A stretch of DNA of 64,000 nt, taken from Pseudotabrizicola sp051200875. GTDB lineage: Bacteria; Pseudomonadota; Alphaproteobacteria; Rhodobacterales; Rhodobacteraceae. Under the pieces are notes generated by a model. It saw only the letters and a list, made by a program, of their open reading frames with translations. It was not told the DNA's origin and ran no database searches. The translations under genes were made by a program, and so were the position numbers. The stretch spans positions 3,782,001 to 3,846,000 of the forward strand of contig NZ_CP195191.1 of NCBI RefSeq assembly GCF_051200875.1. Direction: 5' to 3'. This document shows positions 25,211 to 34,525 of the stretch, one piece after another (positions within the stretch are counted from its first letter, which is position 1; each line of letters begins with the position of its first letter).

Positions 25211-26176
25211 TTAGGCCACCCGCTTTTGCGCCAAGAACGCCATCACTTCTGCCGTCACATCCGCGCCGAAATCAGCAATTCCGAACCGCGCAGCGATATC
25301 GGCAGGCAGTTGGCGGCGGGAGGAGATGCGGGGCAAGGGCATTTCGGTGATGAGAGGTTCATCGCCGTAAAGCGCCGCATATTCCGCGTAATTGTCGAAG
25401 GTTTTACGGTCGATATAATCGATGAAACTTTCCGCCTGCGCGCCATTGGCAAGGATCACGTCGTGGTGTTCGGTCTCGATATGGTAGACGGTGAAGGTCG
25501 CGTCCATTTCCGACAGCATGACGCGGCGGATGGTGGTGCCGTTGACCAAAGCGCCAGCGTTTACAAGCAGATCGTCGATGATCATGCCGTGGTCGGCGGT
25601 GACATAGAGGTCGGCTTTCGGCAGGCCATTTCCAAGCGCGCCCTTGGCGATGCAGATCGGGGCGCGGTCTGTGGTCAGCGGGAGGTTGATGATATTGTAG
25701 CGGAAAGACTGATGGCCCACCCATTTCACCGGGATCGCATCGCCAGAGGCGGTCAGGATCAAATCGCCGATTTGCAGGTCTTCGACCTTACGCTCACCCG
25801 TCGGCGTGGAAATCGTCGTCCCGGTCAGGAAGCAATTGGCGACAACGGCATTTTCGCCAACAAATTGAAAGGTCCATTGGTTTGGATCAGTGAACCCAGA
25901 AATGTCGTCGAAAGCAGAGTTAAAGGGAATGTAAAAACTTCCGGGGACAAGACGGTCTTCAAACACTGCGTAGTCATTCCCGTTGATCGTCACTGTCCAG
26001 CCAGAGAAAGCAAAGTCGGCGAATGAATAATAGTCCAACGTATCTATGTTGCCGTCATCATTCGTGTCGTAAACTTGATCATTAACGCTAAGGAAATTTA
26101 CGGATCCTGGAGCGGCTCCTGGAATTCCAGGTGCTGAAGTAAAGTAAATATCCCCGGTCGTGGAAAAATTAGCCAT
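25211..26176 (-). CDS. Hint_2 (Hedgehog/intein-fold) protein, paralogue 1
   Basis: The 321-residue product has two parts. Residues about 1-110 form a variable domain with a calcium-loop-like motif DTNDDGNIDTLDYY (37-50). From Cys115 (VANCFLTGT) to about 260 it is a Hint_2 domain: TPTGERKVEDLQIGDLI, KWVGHQ, the block TADHG (His196), and HDVILANGAQAESF. No signal peptide or RTX repeats are visible. Hint domains can self-cleave, but this family's role in Rhodobacterales is not known. Paralogues lie at 26264 and 31281; the Hint halves are nearly identical and the N-terminal halves diverge. Confidence 0.85.
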   Translation of the reverse strand: MANFSTTGDIYFTSAPGIPGAAPGSVNFLSVNDQVYDTNDDGNIDTLDYYSFADFAFSGWTVTINGNDYAVFEDRLVPGSFYIPFNSAFDDISGFTDPNQWTFQFVGENAVVANCFLTGTTISTPTGERKVEDLQIGDLILTASGDAIPVKWVGHQSFRYNIINLPLTTDRAPICIAKGALGNGLPKADLYVTADHGMIIDDLLVNAGALVNGTTIRRVMLSEMDATFTVYHIETEHHDVILANGAQAESFIDYIDRKTFDNYAEYAALYGDEPLITEMPLPRISSRRQLPADIAARFGIADFGADVTAEVMAFLAQKRVA

Positions 26177-26263
26177 GTTCGCCCCCAGCTGAAACCTTGA
26201 TTGATATTCTTCGCGAAGATTGAGATCGCCCGGCCCATCGTTGATGGGCTATAGAGGTGACCT

Positions 26264-27229
26264 TTAACCCGCTTTCCTTTGTTGCAGAAACGCCGTCGCC
26301 TCTGCCGTCACATCCGCGCCGAAATCAGCAATTCCGAACCGCGCAGCTATGTCGGTGGGAAGCTGACGGCGCGAGGAGATGCGGGGCAAGGGCATTTCGG
26401 TGATGACGGGTTCATCGCCGTAAAGGGCCGCGTATTCGTCGTGGTTGTCGAAGGTTTTGCGGTCGATATAGTCGATAAAACTCTCGGCCGGGGCGCCATT
26501 GGCGAAGATCACGTCGTGGTGCTCGGTTTCGATATGGTAGACGGTAAAGGTCGCGTCCATTTCCGACAGCAGCACGCGGCGAATGGTGGTGCCGTTGACC
26601 AAAGCGCCTGCGTTTACAAGCAGATCGTCAATGATCATGCCGTGATCGGCGGTGACATAGAGGTCGGCCGTGGGGAGGCCCATTCCAAGCGCGCCCTTGG
26701 CGATGCAGATCGGGGCGCGGTCTGCGGCCAGCGGCAGGTTGAGGATGTTGTTGCGGAAGCTCTGACGGCCGATCCATTTGACGGGGATCGCATCGCCCAA
26801 GGCAGTCAAGATAAGATCGCCGATTTGCAGGTCTTCAACCTTACGCTCACCCGTGGGAGTTGCGATTTGCGTGCCGGTCAGGAAGCAATTGGCGACAACA
26901 GCATTTTCGCCAACATATTGAAAGGTCCATTGGCTTGGATCGGTGAACCCAGAAATGTCGTCAATAGCAGAGTTGAAGGGGATGTAAAAATACCAGGGGG
27001 TGACATCTTCACTAAACACGGCATAGTCATTGCCGTTGATCGTTACTGTCCAGCCAGAGAAGTAAACGTCAAAAATGTCGTGATAATCCGACGGGTCTAT
27101 ATTACCGTCATCATTAGAGTCGTAAATTGGGCCGCTACCAGAAAAGAAGCTCGCGGTGCCTGGATTGGTCGCTGGGTCACCGGCTGTTGCGCCAAATCTA
27201 AGCTCTCCAGTCATTAAGTATTCGGCCAT
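26264..27229 (-). CDS. Hint_2 (Hedgehog/intein-fold) protein, paralogue 2
   Basis: From the ATG at 27229 (MAEYLMTGELRFG) the product is 321 residues, the same length as paralogue 1; a GTG two codons upstream is possible but less likely. The N-terminal domain differs in sequence but keeps the loop DSNDDGNIDPSDYHD and the downstream WTVTINGNDYAVF block. The Hint_2 half (NCFLTGTQIATPTGERKVED, TADHG) is almost the same as in paralogue 1, as are the last 60 residues. The two genes are in tandem with 87 bp between them. Confidence 0.85.
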   Translation of the reverse strand: MAEYLMTGELRFGATAGDPATNPGTASFFSGSGPIYDSNDDGNIDPSDYHDIFDVYFSGWTVTINGNDYAVFSEDVTPWYFYIPFNSAIDDISGFTDPSQWTFQYVGENAVVANCFLTGTQIATPTGERKVEDLQIGDLILTALGDAIPVKWIGRQSFRNNILNLPLAADRAPICIAKGALGMGLPTADLYVTADHGMIIDDLLVNAGALVNGTTIRRVLLSEMDATFTVYHIETEHHDVIFANGAPAESFIDYIDRKTFDNHDEYAALYGDEPVITEMPLPRISSRRQLPTDIAARFGIADFGADVTAEATAFLQQRKAG

Positions 27230-27235
27230 GGTCAC

Positions 27236-27531
27236 CCCAATTGTAACTTCGTCAAATTATGACGCGATCCGTTGGATCGTAGATGGATGGTGCACTCATT
27301 TGCCCTGCGTGGCGTAGCTTGTTCTTCTTTGCAGAAAAGCCATCGCGACCCTGCGAATGTAATGCTTATGTTCGTTCGGATGGTTGGCGGAAAATCCGCC
27401 ATGCGTCAACAATATCTTGTAGACAATCCGCAAGATTAACCCAGTGGTGTGAATGGGTTGCAATTACAGCGCGGCGGTCGACTCTGCTGCCTAAATGTTG
27501 ACGCTTTTGCCCCGTTTGTTGTGGGCTCTGG
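27236..27531. other. Spacer between Hint gene 2 and the iron ABC genes
   Basis: About 296 bp without a credible gene. The part next to the Hint start (27240-27280) is AT-rich and must hold its promoter. No convincing hairpin or RNA gene was seen. Confidence 0.5.
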
Positions 27532-28299
27532 TCAGGCGGCGGGGGCGATGGGAAGCGCGCGGTCGACGATCATCATCGGGCAGCCGCGCGAACAGGTTTC
27601 GACCCGCGCCTCGATGCCGTAGAGCTTTTGGATCAGGTCGGGCCGCAGGGTTGTCAGCGTGGGGCCAGCGGCAAGGATGCGGCCGCCCGAGACCGCAACG
27701 GTCATGGTGCAGCTGCGCATCACCTGATTGAGATCATGGAGCGCCAGAAGAACGACCGCCCCGGTTTCGGTGGCGTAGTCGCGCAGGACTTCAAGAACCT
27801 CATATTGCCGATAGAGGTCGAGCGCCGAGGTGGGTTCATCCATCAACACGACCTTGGGGCGGGTGACCAAGGTTTGCGCGATAGAGACAAGCTGGCGCTG
27901 GCCGCCGGAAAGTTCGGTCAGGGAGGTGCCGGCAAGCTGCGGAATGGTCAACTGATCGAGCACCCGATCGACGGCGCGGAGATCCGTGGTGCTGAGCCGC
28001 CAGCCGCCGCTGCCTTGTTTCAGCGACAGGATCATGGATTCATAGACGGTCAGGGCGGCGGTCATTCCGGTGTCTTGCGGCATGTAGCGCAGGTCATGGG
28101 CCGCGGCGCCGGTGAGCCTGACCTCTCCGCCCCCGGCGAGTTGGCCTGCGATGCGGCGGAAGAGGGTGGATTTGCCCGAAGCATTCGCCCCGACCAAGGC
28201 GGTCAGGTGGCCGCCGGAAATGGGGGGCGTTGTCGCGTCGCCGTAGATCACCTTGCGGCCATAGCGGGCTTCGACGTTCTGAAGTTGCAGGCTTACCAT
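27532..28299 (-). CDS. Iron-siderophore ABC transporter ATP-binding protein (FecE family)
   Basis: From the ATG at 28299 (MVSLQLQNVEARYG) the product is 255 residues and appears intact. ABC motifs are the Walker A GANASGKST (about 35-43), Q-loop MPQDTGM, signature LSGGQRQ (about 135-141) and Walker B VVLMDEPTSALD (about 155-166). It would energise ferric-siderophore uptake with the FecCD permease upstream. The partner binding-protein gene is a pseudogene and the permease carries a frameshift, so this ATPase may no longer have a complete transporter. Confidence 0.88.
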   Translation of the reverse strand: MVSLQLQNVEARYGRKVIYGDATTPPISGGHLTALVGANASGKSTLFRRIAGQLAGGGEVRLTGAAAHDLRYMPQDTGMTAALTVYESMILSLKQGSGGWRLSTTDLRAVDRVLDQLTIPQLAGTSLTELSGGQRQLVSIAQTLVTRPKVVLMDEPTSALDLYRQYEVLEVLRDYATETGAVVLLALHDLNQVMRSCTMTVAVSGGRILAAGPTLTTLRPDLIQKLYGIEARVETCSRGCPMMIVDRALPIAPAA

Positions 28300-28321
28300 G
28301 TCCGTCTCCCATGGGTGAAGA

Positions 28322-29365
28322 TCAGGGTCGCGAAGAAGGGCACGCCGCAAGGGCGGTGATGATGCCGATGGGCAGGACCGCGCCGGGCAGGATCGCCTTG
28401 GAGAGAACCGAGGTGGTAGAGAGGATGAGCGCGCCCGACAGGATGGAGCCGGGAAGGAAGAAGCGCTGATCCTCGCCCAAGAGAAGCCGGGCGATATGCG
28501 GGCCGACGATGCCGATAAAGCCGATGGTGCCGACAAAGGACACCGGAACGGCGGCGAGGGCGGAGACGAGGATCAGGGTTTCAAGGCGCAAGCGACGGAC
28601 CGGGACGCCCATTGCTGCGGCGCGGGTTTCGCCAAGGCGGATGGCGGTCAGCGCCCAGGCCCGGCGGGCGAAAAGCGGCGTGACGATCAAAAGGATCAGG
28701 GCGGTGACGGCGACCTTTGTCCATGTCGCCTTTGTCAGGCTGCCCATCGTCCAGAACACGACGGCCGCAAGGGCCTGTTCCGAGGCGAAATACTGCAGAA
28801 GGGCAAGAAGGGCGTTGAAGGTGAAGACCAGCGCGATGCCCAGAAGGATGATGGTTTCCACGGTGACGCCGCGCAGGGTGGAGAGGCCGAAGATCAGGAG
28901 AGAGGCGGCCATCGCCATGGCAAAGGCGTTGATCGGCACCATCAGCGCAAGGGCCGTGGGCACCAAGGCGACCCCCAGCACCATGGCCAGCGCGGCACCA
29001 AAACTTGCGGCGGCGGAAATACCCAAGGTGAAGGGGCTGGCAAGGGGGTTGGCAAGGATCGTCTGCATTTGCGCCCCGGCGGCAGAGAGGCAAGCCCCGA
29101 CAGTCACGGCCATCAGGGCCATCGGCATTCGAATGTCCCAGATCACCATGCGGATCTGGATCTCGGCGCTGGCGGGATGAAGAAGCGTGTTCACGACATC
29201 GGCCAAGCCATAGCGCGCTGACCCTAGCGAGACATCGACCGCGACCGACAGGCAAACGGCCGCCAGAAGCGCGGCAAGCACCACGATCCGGCGCAGGATC
29301 AGGCGGTGATAGGCGTGGCGCAGGGGGAGGGCAGGGCTGGAGGGATTGGCCAAACGGGTCATCAT
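28322..29365 (-). CDS. FecCD-family iron-siderophore permease with frameshifted C-terminus
   Basis: The 347-residue membrane protein shows the FecCD core: GACLSAAGAQMQTILANPLASP (given in two parts: GACLSAAGAQMQ, about 92; NPLASPFTLG) and GTIGFIGIVGPHIARL near 280. The frame ends ITALAACPSSRP. One extra C at about 28347-28348 would restore the family ending ITALGGVPFFATLIFTHG and extend the gene to 28293, overlapping the ATPase start. So a one-base deletion has replaced the last 17 or so residues. It could be a real mutation or a sequencing error; the decayed neighbour supports decay. Confidence 0.8.
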   Translation of the reverse strand: MMTRLANPSSPALPLRHAYHRLILRRIVVLAALLAAVCLSVAVDVSLGSARYGLADVVNTLLHPASAEIQIRMVIWDIRMPMALMAVTVGACLSAAGAQMQTILANPLASPFTLGISAAASFGAALAMVLGVALVPTALALMVPINAFAMAMAASLLIFGLSTLRGVTVETIILLGIALVFTFNALLALLQYFASEQALAAVVFWTMGSLTKATWTKVAVTALILLIVTPLFARRAWALTAIRLGETRAAAMGVPVRRLRLETLILVSALAAVPVSFVGTIGFIGIVGPHIARLLLGEDQRFFLPGSILSGALILSTTSVLSKAILPGAVLPIGIITALAACPSSRP

Positions 29366-29415
29366 GCGTCTCGGGATGGGGGGAGCGGCACGCGCGACGC
29401 GCCGCCCAAGGAGCT

Positions 29416-30375
29416 TTAGTTCAGCGAAACCCAGTAACCGGGCCGGTAGTCGATCGGCAGAAAGCGTTTATGCAGCGCCTTCAGCGTGGCTTCGAGGTCC
29501 AGATCGGCAAAGAGATCGGGGTGAAGCCATTTCGCGATCTGTTGGACGGCCACAAAGCTGTAGGGATTGTTGTAGAACTGGTGCCAGATGGCGTGGGCAT
29601 TGCCGGAGGTGACGGCCCGCGTCCCGACAAAGCCCGGTCGCGTCATCAGCTTGGCAAGCTTGGCCTTGGCCAGATGGGGGTCTGATCCGGGGGCCACACC
29701 GACCCAGTCGCCGCCCGGAACATAGGCTTCCCAATTGCCGCCGGTGACGATCACAACTTCGGGGTCCGAGGCGACGATCTGTTCGGCGTTCACGGTGCCG
29801 AAGGTGCCGGGGATGAAGGGCGTGGCCATATTGGTGCCACCGGCCTCTTCGACCACGCGGCCATAGTTTTCAGCGCCGAAGGACATGCAGCAATCCTCGG
29901 AATAGCCGCCTGCGCGTTCGACAAAGACCAAGGGGCGCGTCAGGCTGGCCTGTGCTGCGATCACGTCGCGGACCTTGGTCATTTCCTCGGCGAAGAAGGT
30001 GTTGAACTCGGCGGCGCGGTCTTCCTTGCCGTAAAGTTGCCCGATGAGTTCGATCGACTTGGCGGTATGTTCAAAGGGCTTTCGCGGAAATCGTCATAGA
30101 CGATCGGGATGCCAACGGCGGCCAGTTTTTCCTCATGGCCCGCCTCATCGGTGGCAACTTTGGCTTCGAGGTTGAGGATCATCACGTCGGGGTTCAGGGA
30201 AACCGCCTGTTCGATGTCAAAGGTGCCGTCCTTGTAGCCGCCAAAGGTGGGGATCGCGTCGATTTGGGGGAATTTTTCCAGATAGGCGGCAAAGCTGTCG
30301 GGGTCGGCCTGTTTCAGATCATCGCGTCCAATCGCAGGTGATGGGGTGGAAAGGGTCACTGTTGCGGCGGTCCGA
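29416..30375 (-). pseudogene. Iron-siderophore binding protein, truncated and frameshifted
   Basis: Two open segments encode one periplasmic ferric-siderophore binding protein. The downstream part (29416-29982) carries family sequence such as FGTVNAEQIVASDPEVVIV, and the upstream part (from about 30375) has DLKQADPDSFAAYLEKFPQ and YKDGTFDIEQAVSLNPDVMI. A missing T in the run at 30080-30082 breaks the frame after VYDDFRE; restoring it gives KPFEHTAKSIELIGQLYG. The signal peptide and the first domain strand (about 50 residues) are missing: a TVTLSTP stub is joined directly to the DLKQADPDS region. No credible start exists; only a TTG at 30413. The GntR stop lies 60 bp upstream. Confidence 0.85.
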
Positions 30376-30433
30376 GCACCGCTATGCGACTTCCGCCACC
30401 AAGCCTTGACCAAGGGAGCGGGTCCGACCTGCC

Positions 30434-31150
30434 TTAGCCTGCGGGGGCGGGCGCAAGCTGTACGTCGGTCAGGTGGCTTCGTTTCATGAAGTGCAGGAAG
30501 TTGTCTTGGAACTGCCGCGTGTGGGCATGGGCCAGCCTGTCGGCACGTTCGGCGTCGCGGTCGCGGATCGCGGCCATCATCTCGTCATGCTCATCGGTCA
30601 GGAGAATGCCCTCCTTCATCTGCTCGAGATAAGCAAAGTGAAGGTGCAACATGCGCCTGCCCTGATTGAGCAGGCGGCCGTAAAAGGCGGAAAGATAGGG
30701 GTTTCGTCCGGCTTCGGCGATGGCCATGTGAAAGGCCATATTCGCCTCGGACATGGCCAGATGGTTGCGCGATTTCACGGCGGCGACGAATTCGGCCTGA
30801 CGCTTGGCCATCTTTTGCAAGTCGGCCTCGCTGCGCAACAGGGCCGCAAGACGGGTGTTCATCCGCTGCGCGATATCCAAGGCTTCGACATATTTCGGAA
30901 AGCTTTGCACGTCGATCGGGGCGACGACGGTCGACCGGTTGGACAGTGTGACAACCAGATCTTCGCCTGCAAGGCGGATCAGCGCCTCGCGGACGGGGGA
31001 CCGCGACATGGCAAAGCGTTCGGCAATCAGGGTTTCGTCAAGGACAGAGCCGGGGCGCAGGTCGAGCGAAAGAATTTCGTCGCGAAGGGTTTCATAGGCG
31101 AATTTCACGCCTGTTCCCTTGACCCGTTTGGGTTCTGCCTCGCCTGCCAT
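30434..31150 (-). CDS. GntR-family regulator, FCD subfamily
   Basis: The 238-residue protein has a GntR winged helix (about 15-78: LDETLIAERFAMSRSPVREALIRL) and an FCD domain (about 90-225) with metal-site histidines in AFHMAIAEAGRNPY and DEHDEMMAAI. It ends immediately upstream of the decayed binding-protein gene, so the two were probably brought together by deletion rather than being functionally linked. A TGTCGACA palindrome at 31200-31207 lies 50 bp before its start. Its true targets are unknown from this window. Confidence 0.85.
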   Translation of the reverse strand: MAGEAEPKRVKGTGVKFAYETLRDEILSLDLRPGSVLDETLIAERFAMSRSPVREALIRLAGEDLVVTLSNRSTVVAPIDVQSFPKYVEALDIAQRMNTRLAALLRSEADLQKMAKRQAEFVAAVKSRNHLAMSEANMAFHMAIAEAGRNPYLSAFYGRLLNQGRRMLHLHFAYLEQMKEGILLTDEHDEMMAAIRDRDAERADRLAHAHTRQFQDNFLHFMKRSHLTDVQLAPAPAG

Positions 31151-31199
31151 GCGCCTACTCCTGCCTTTTGCGGCACAAGGTAGTCATGCCGCCGGAACA

Positions 31200-31207
31200 T
31201 GTCGACA
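31200..31207. promoter_or_regulatory. Possible GntR operator core TGTCGACA
   Basis: An 8-bp perfect palindrome (extended ATGTCGACAcAT) lies 50 bp upstream of the GntR start codon. Its form fits FCD-type operators, but the short length allows chance occurrence. Confidence 0.35.
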
Positions 31208-31280
31208 CATTACATTTTCAAAAGGCGAGGACCGAAGGGCGACCTGTGCCCCCAAGGTTTCAGGGGGCAGAGGGTTTTTA

Positions 31281-32240
31281 TCAGGCAGCGCTGAGGCGGG
31301 CGAGGAAGGACATCGCCTCTGCGGTCACATCAGCCCCGAAATCGCCGATACCAAAACGGGCGGCGATGTCGGCGGGCAATTGGCGGCGCGAGGAGATGCG
31401 GGGCAAGGGCATTTCCGAAATCACTGGCTCGTCACCATAAAGTGCGGCATATTCTGCGTAATTGTCGAAGGTTTTACGGTCGATATAATCAATGAAACTT
31501 TCGGCCTTAGCGCCATTGGCGAGGATCACGTCGTGACATTCGGTTTCAACGTGATAGAAGGTGAAAGTCGCGTCCATTTCCGACAGTGCTGCGCGGCGAA
31601 TGGTGGTGCCGTTGACCAAAGCGCCTGCATTCACCAAAAGATCATCTATGATCATTCCGTGATCGGCGGTGACGTAAAGATCGGCATTCGGCAGGCCAGA
31701 CCCAAGCGCGCCTTTGGCAATGCAGATCGGCGCGCGGTCTGCGGCCAGCGGGAGGTTGATGATATTGTTTCGGAAGGTCTGATGGCCGACCCATTTGACC
31801 GGGATCGCGCTGCCGTCAGCGGTCAGGATCAGATCGCCGATTTTCAGATCTTCGACCTTGCATTCGCCCGACGGCGTGGCAATCGCGGTGCCGGTCAGGA
31901 AGCAATTGGCGACGATGGCATTGTCGCCGGTGTTTTGGAACGCCCATTGGCTGGAATCGGTGAAAGACGAGATGTCATCGAAAGATGAAGCGTATGGAAT
32001 ATAAAAATCCCCTGGAATGTATGCATCTTCAAAAACCGCGTAGGTGTTGCCGTTTATGACAACGGTGTATCCGGAATAGGGGAAATCCGAGTTTACGAAA
32101 TAGTCTACGGAATCGATATTTCCATCGTTGTTTGCGTCGAAAACAGTGGTCGAATATGCCCCACTGTTAACAAAAGAAATGGGCCCGGTTACACTCGTGC
32201 CACTATAAATTAGAAAGTGAGTTGTCGCAAAATTTGCCAT
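31281..32240 (-). CDS. Hint_2 (Hedgehog/intein-fold) protein, paralogue 3
   Basis: The 319-residue product shares the two-part plan of the paralogues at 25211 and 26264. Its N-terminal domain is again different but keeps the loop DANNDGNIDSVDYF (about 34-47) and a TVVINGNTYAVFEDAYIPG block. The Hint_2 half starts VANCFLTGT (about 113) and includes TPSGECKVEDLKIGDLIL and TADHG. It lies about 5 kb from the tandem pair, beyond the iron cluster and GntR gene, on the same strand. Confidence 0.85.
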   Translation of the reverse strand: MANFATTHFLIYSGTSVTGPISFVNSGAYSTTVFDANNDGNIDSVDYFVNSDFPYSGYTVVINGNTYAVFEDAYIPGDFYIPYASSFDDISSFTDSSQWAFQNTGDNAIVANCFLTGTAIATPSGECKVEDLKIGDLILTADGSAIPVKWVGHQTFRNNIINLPLAADRAPICIAKGALGSGLPNADLYVTADHGMIIDDLLVNAGALVNGTTIRRAALSEMDATFTFYHVETECHDVILANGAKAESFIDYIDRKTFDNYAEYAALYGDEPVISEMPLPRISSRRQLPADIAARFGIGDFGADVTAEAMSFLARLSAA

Positions 32241-32602
32241 TTAGGCGCTCCATTAATCTGTAAACGTCATCCGCATGCTATGTAAGATGCGCGACTTGGG
32301 CCAGCAGGAAAATATGCGGTTTCGCTTGGCCTTGCAGGGGACAAAGGGACCTATGGTGATCGCTATCGATACTTCTGAAACGGTGTGTCGAGGGCCATCC
32401 GCCCGGGGCGACCGATGTGAGTGCCCCCGAAAATCAGGCTGACATTCGTTCAGAGAAAAACGCCCACGCGTAACCCGTCGCCCCCCCCAAATAAAACGGA
32501 GGCCGCCGCGGGACGATGTCGCCTGTTGGGCCAGCGCGGTCGACAGCCAAAATTGACAGGTCGCACCCGTGGGTTTCCAACTGCGTTCTTAGTTCGGGGA
32601 AG
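32241..32602. other. Spacer between Hint gene 3 and tRNA-Glu
   Basis: About 360 bp with no supported gene. It contains a short C8 run near 32480. The promoter of the third Hint gene must lie near 32260-32300. No convincing RNA or hairpin recognised. Confidence 0.5.
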
Positions 32603-32677
32603 TGGCAGCCCGTAGGGGAGTCGAACCCCTCTTTTCAGGTTGAAAACCTGACGTCCTAACCGATAGACGAACGGGCC
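32603..32677 (-). tRNA. tRNA-Glu (anticodon TTC)
   Basis: Reading the minus strand from 32677: acceptor GGCCCGT pairs with ACGGGCT, the D arm contains the usual GGTTAGGA, the anticodon stem CAGGT/ACCTG encloses a TTTTCAA loop (anticodon TTC), and the T arm has GGGGTTCGACTCCCC. The CCA end is encoded. Length 75. It lies downstream of recJ on the same strand. Confidence 0.97.
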
Positions 32678-32744
32678 ACGTTCAGCGTGGGGGGTGAATA
32701 CTGGCCTCTCTGCTGACTCGCAAGAGGAAAAATGCACCTTTTGA

Positions 32745-34490
32745 TCATTCCGCGGGGGCGCCGTCTTCCAGTTTCAGCTGCACTTTCGAGCGCCCGCCCC
32801 AGTGGTTCATCTCAAGCCGACCCGCGAGATGGAATCGGCGGTGGCCGGGGGAGTCGAGGGCGGGACCGAGGGCGGAGTCGTAGGCACCGAAAGCCATCGC
32901 TTCCAGTTGCGGGCCAGAACCATCGCTGAACGAGACCTTGAGATGCCGGTCCCCGATGCGGCGTGCCGACAGGGTGACCCCGGCAAAGGCAAAGCGCGGG
33001 GCAGAGGCCGATTGGCCATAGGGGCCGGCGGCTTCGATCTGGTCGACAAGATCATGGGTCGCGGCAGAGGCCATCAGGAGGCTGTCGATCCGCAAATCAC
33101 GCGGCCCCTGATCGCCTGCGCCCTGCCGCGCCAGCAACTCGGCCAGACGTGCCATCGCGGGTTCCACCTTGGCCGGATCGACCGTCAGGCCAGCGGCCAT
33201 CTTGTGGCCGCCGCCTTTGACCAAAAGTCCTTCGGCGGCAAGACGCTGCACCGAGGCCCCCAGATCAATGCCCGCGACGGATCGGCCCGAGCCTTTGCCT
33301 TCGCCATCGTTCAGCCCGATGACGACGGCGGGGCGATGAAATGCCTCTTTCAGCCGGGCGGCAACGATGCCGACGACGCCGGGGTGCCAGCCTTCGCCAG
33401 CGGCCCAGACCAATGGCGCATCAACCCCGCGCGCCTCGGCCTGCGCCATGGCTTCTTCCCGCACCCGTTCGGTGATGTCGCGGCGTTCGGCGTTCAACTC
33501 TTCCAGACGCGCAGCCAAGGCGGCGGCCAGCCGCGGGTCATCGGTGCTGAGAAGTTTTGCCCCCAGATCGGCCTGCCCGATGCGCCCGCCCGCATTGATG
33601 CGGGGGCCAAGCACATAGCCAAGGCTGTAGGGTGAAGGGGATTGGTCCATGCGCGCGGCATCGGCCAAGGCGACCAGCCCCACCCGTTCGCGCCGGGCCA
33701 TGACCTTTAGCCCCTGACGCACCAGCGCCCGGTTCACCCCAATCAGCGGGGCCACATCGGCGACAGTTGCCAAGGCCACGAGATCCAGCATGGCCATCAG
33801 GTCGGGGCCTTTGACGCCTTCGTCGCGAAGCCGTCGGTTGGCCTCGACCAGCATCAGGAAGACGACCGAGGCCGCGCAAAGATGGCTAAGGCGGCCGTCT
33901 TCGTCCTGCCGGTTCGGATTGACGACAGCAACCGCCGGGGGCAGCGTTTCCGCGCCAAGGTGGTGGTCCAGCACGATCACGTCGCAGCCCGCAGCGGCAA
34001 TCGGTTCGTGGCTGAGCGTGCCACAGTCGACGCAGATGATCAGATCATGCGCGGCGCCTAGGGCCTGCATGGCCTGCACATTGGGGCCATAGCCTTCGTC
34101 AATGCGGTCCGGAATATACAGCGTGCCGCTGCGGCCCATCTGGCGCAGCCATGTCAGAAGAAGGGCTGCCGAAGACCCGCCATCCACATCGTAATCGGCA
34201 AAGACCGCAATCCGTTGCCGCGTCTTTACAGCCGCCAGAAAGCGTTCTGCGGCGGCCCCCATGTCGCGCAGTCCCAGCGGGTCAGGAAGCAGGTCGCGCA
34301 GGGAAGGTGCAAGAAATCCGGCCACTTCTTCGGGCGCAACGCCGCGCCGGACAAGGCTTTGGCAGAGCGGCAAGGGAAGGCGGGCAATCTGGGCCATGGC
34401 CTCGGCCAACCGGTCTTCCTCGGCGGCGGGGCCGACCCAGCGGTTTCCAAGGATCGAGGTCTCAATGTTCAAGAATGCGCGGTCTGACAT
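32745..34490 (-). CDS. recJ: Single-stranded-DNA-specific 5'-3' exonuclease RecJ
   Basis: The 581-residue length and motifs match RecJ: DHH-family motif I FADYDVDGGSSAALL (about 97-111), LIICVDCGT (about 151-159), the signature VLDHHLGAE (about 172-180), and the DHHA1 motif GGGHKMAAG (about 422-430). A C-terminal OB-type domain follows. RecJ degrades single strands in recombinational and mismatch repair, with Mn or Mg ions. It is downstream of glpX, separated by three back-to-back hairpins. Confidence 0.96.
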   Translation of the reverse strand: MSDRAFLNIETSILGNRWVGPAAEEDRLAEAMAQIARLPLPLCQSLVRRGVAPEEVAGFLAPSLRDLLPDPLGLRDMGAAAERFLAAVKTRQRIAVFADYDVDGGSSAALLLTWLRQMGRSGTLYIPDRIDEGYGPNVQAMQALGAAHDLIICVDCGTLSHEPIAAAGCDVIVLDHHLGAETLPPAVAVVNPNRQDEDGRLSHLCAASVVFLMLVEANRRLRDEGVKGPDLMAMLDLVALATVADVAPLIGVNRALVRQGLKVMARRERVGLVALADAARMDQSPSPYSLGYVLGPRINAGGRIGQADLGAKLLSTDDPRLAAALAARLEELNAERRDITERVREEAMAQAEARGVDAPLVWAAGEGWHPGVVGIVAARLKEAFHRPAVVIGLNDGEGKGSGRSVAGIDLGASVQRLAAEGLLVKGGGHKMAAGLTVDPAKVEPAMARLAELLARQGAGDQGPRDLRIDSLLMASAATHDLVDQIEAAGPYGQSASAPRFAFAGVTLSARRIGDRHLKVSFSDGSGPQLEAMAFGAYDSALGPALDSPGHRRFHLAGRLEMNHWGGRSKVQLKLEDGAPAE

Positions 34491-34525
34491 GATATGGGTT
34501 TGCCCGAGGTCACGGCGAAGCGCAA

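Noticed and set aside
32421..32615. 64-codon plus-strand frame before tRNA-Glu
   Set aside because: It overlaps the tRNA-Glu gene, is Arg/Pro-rich and has no recognised similarity.
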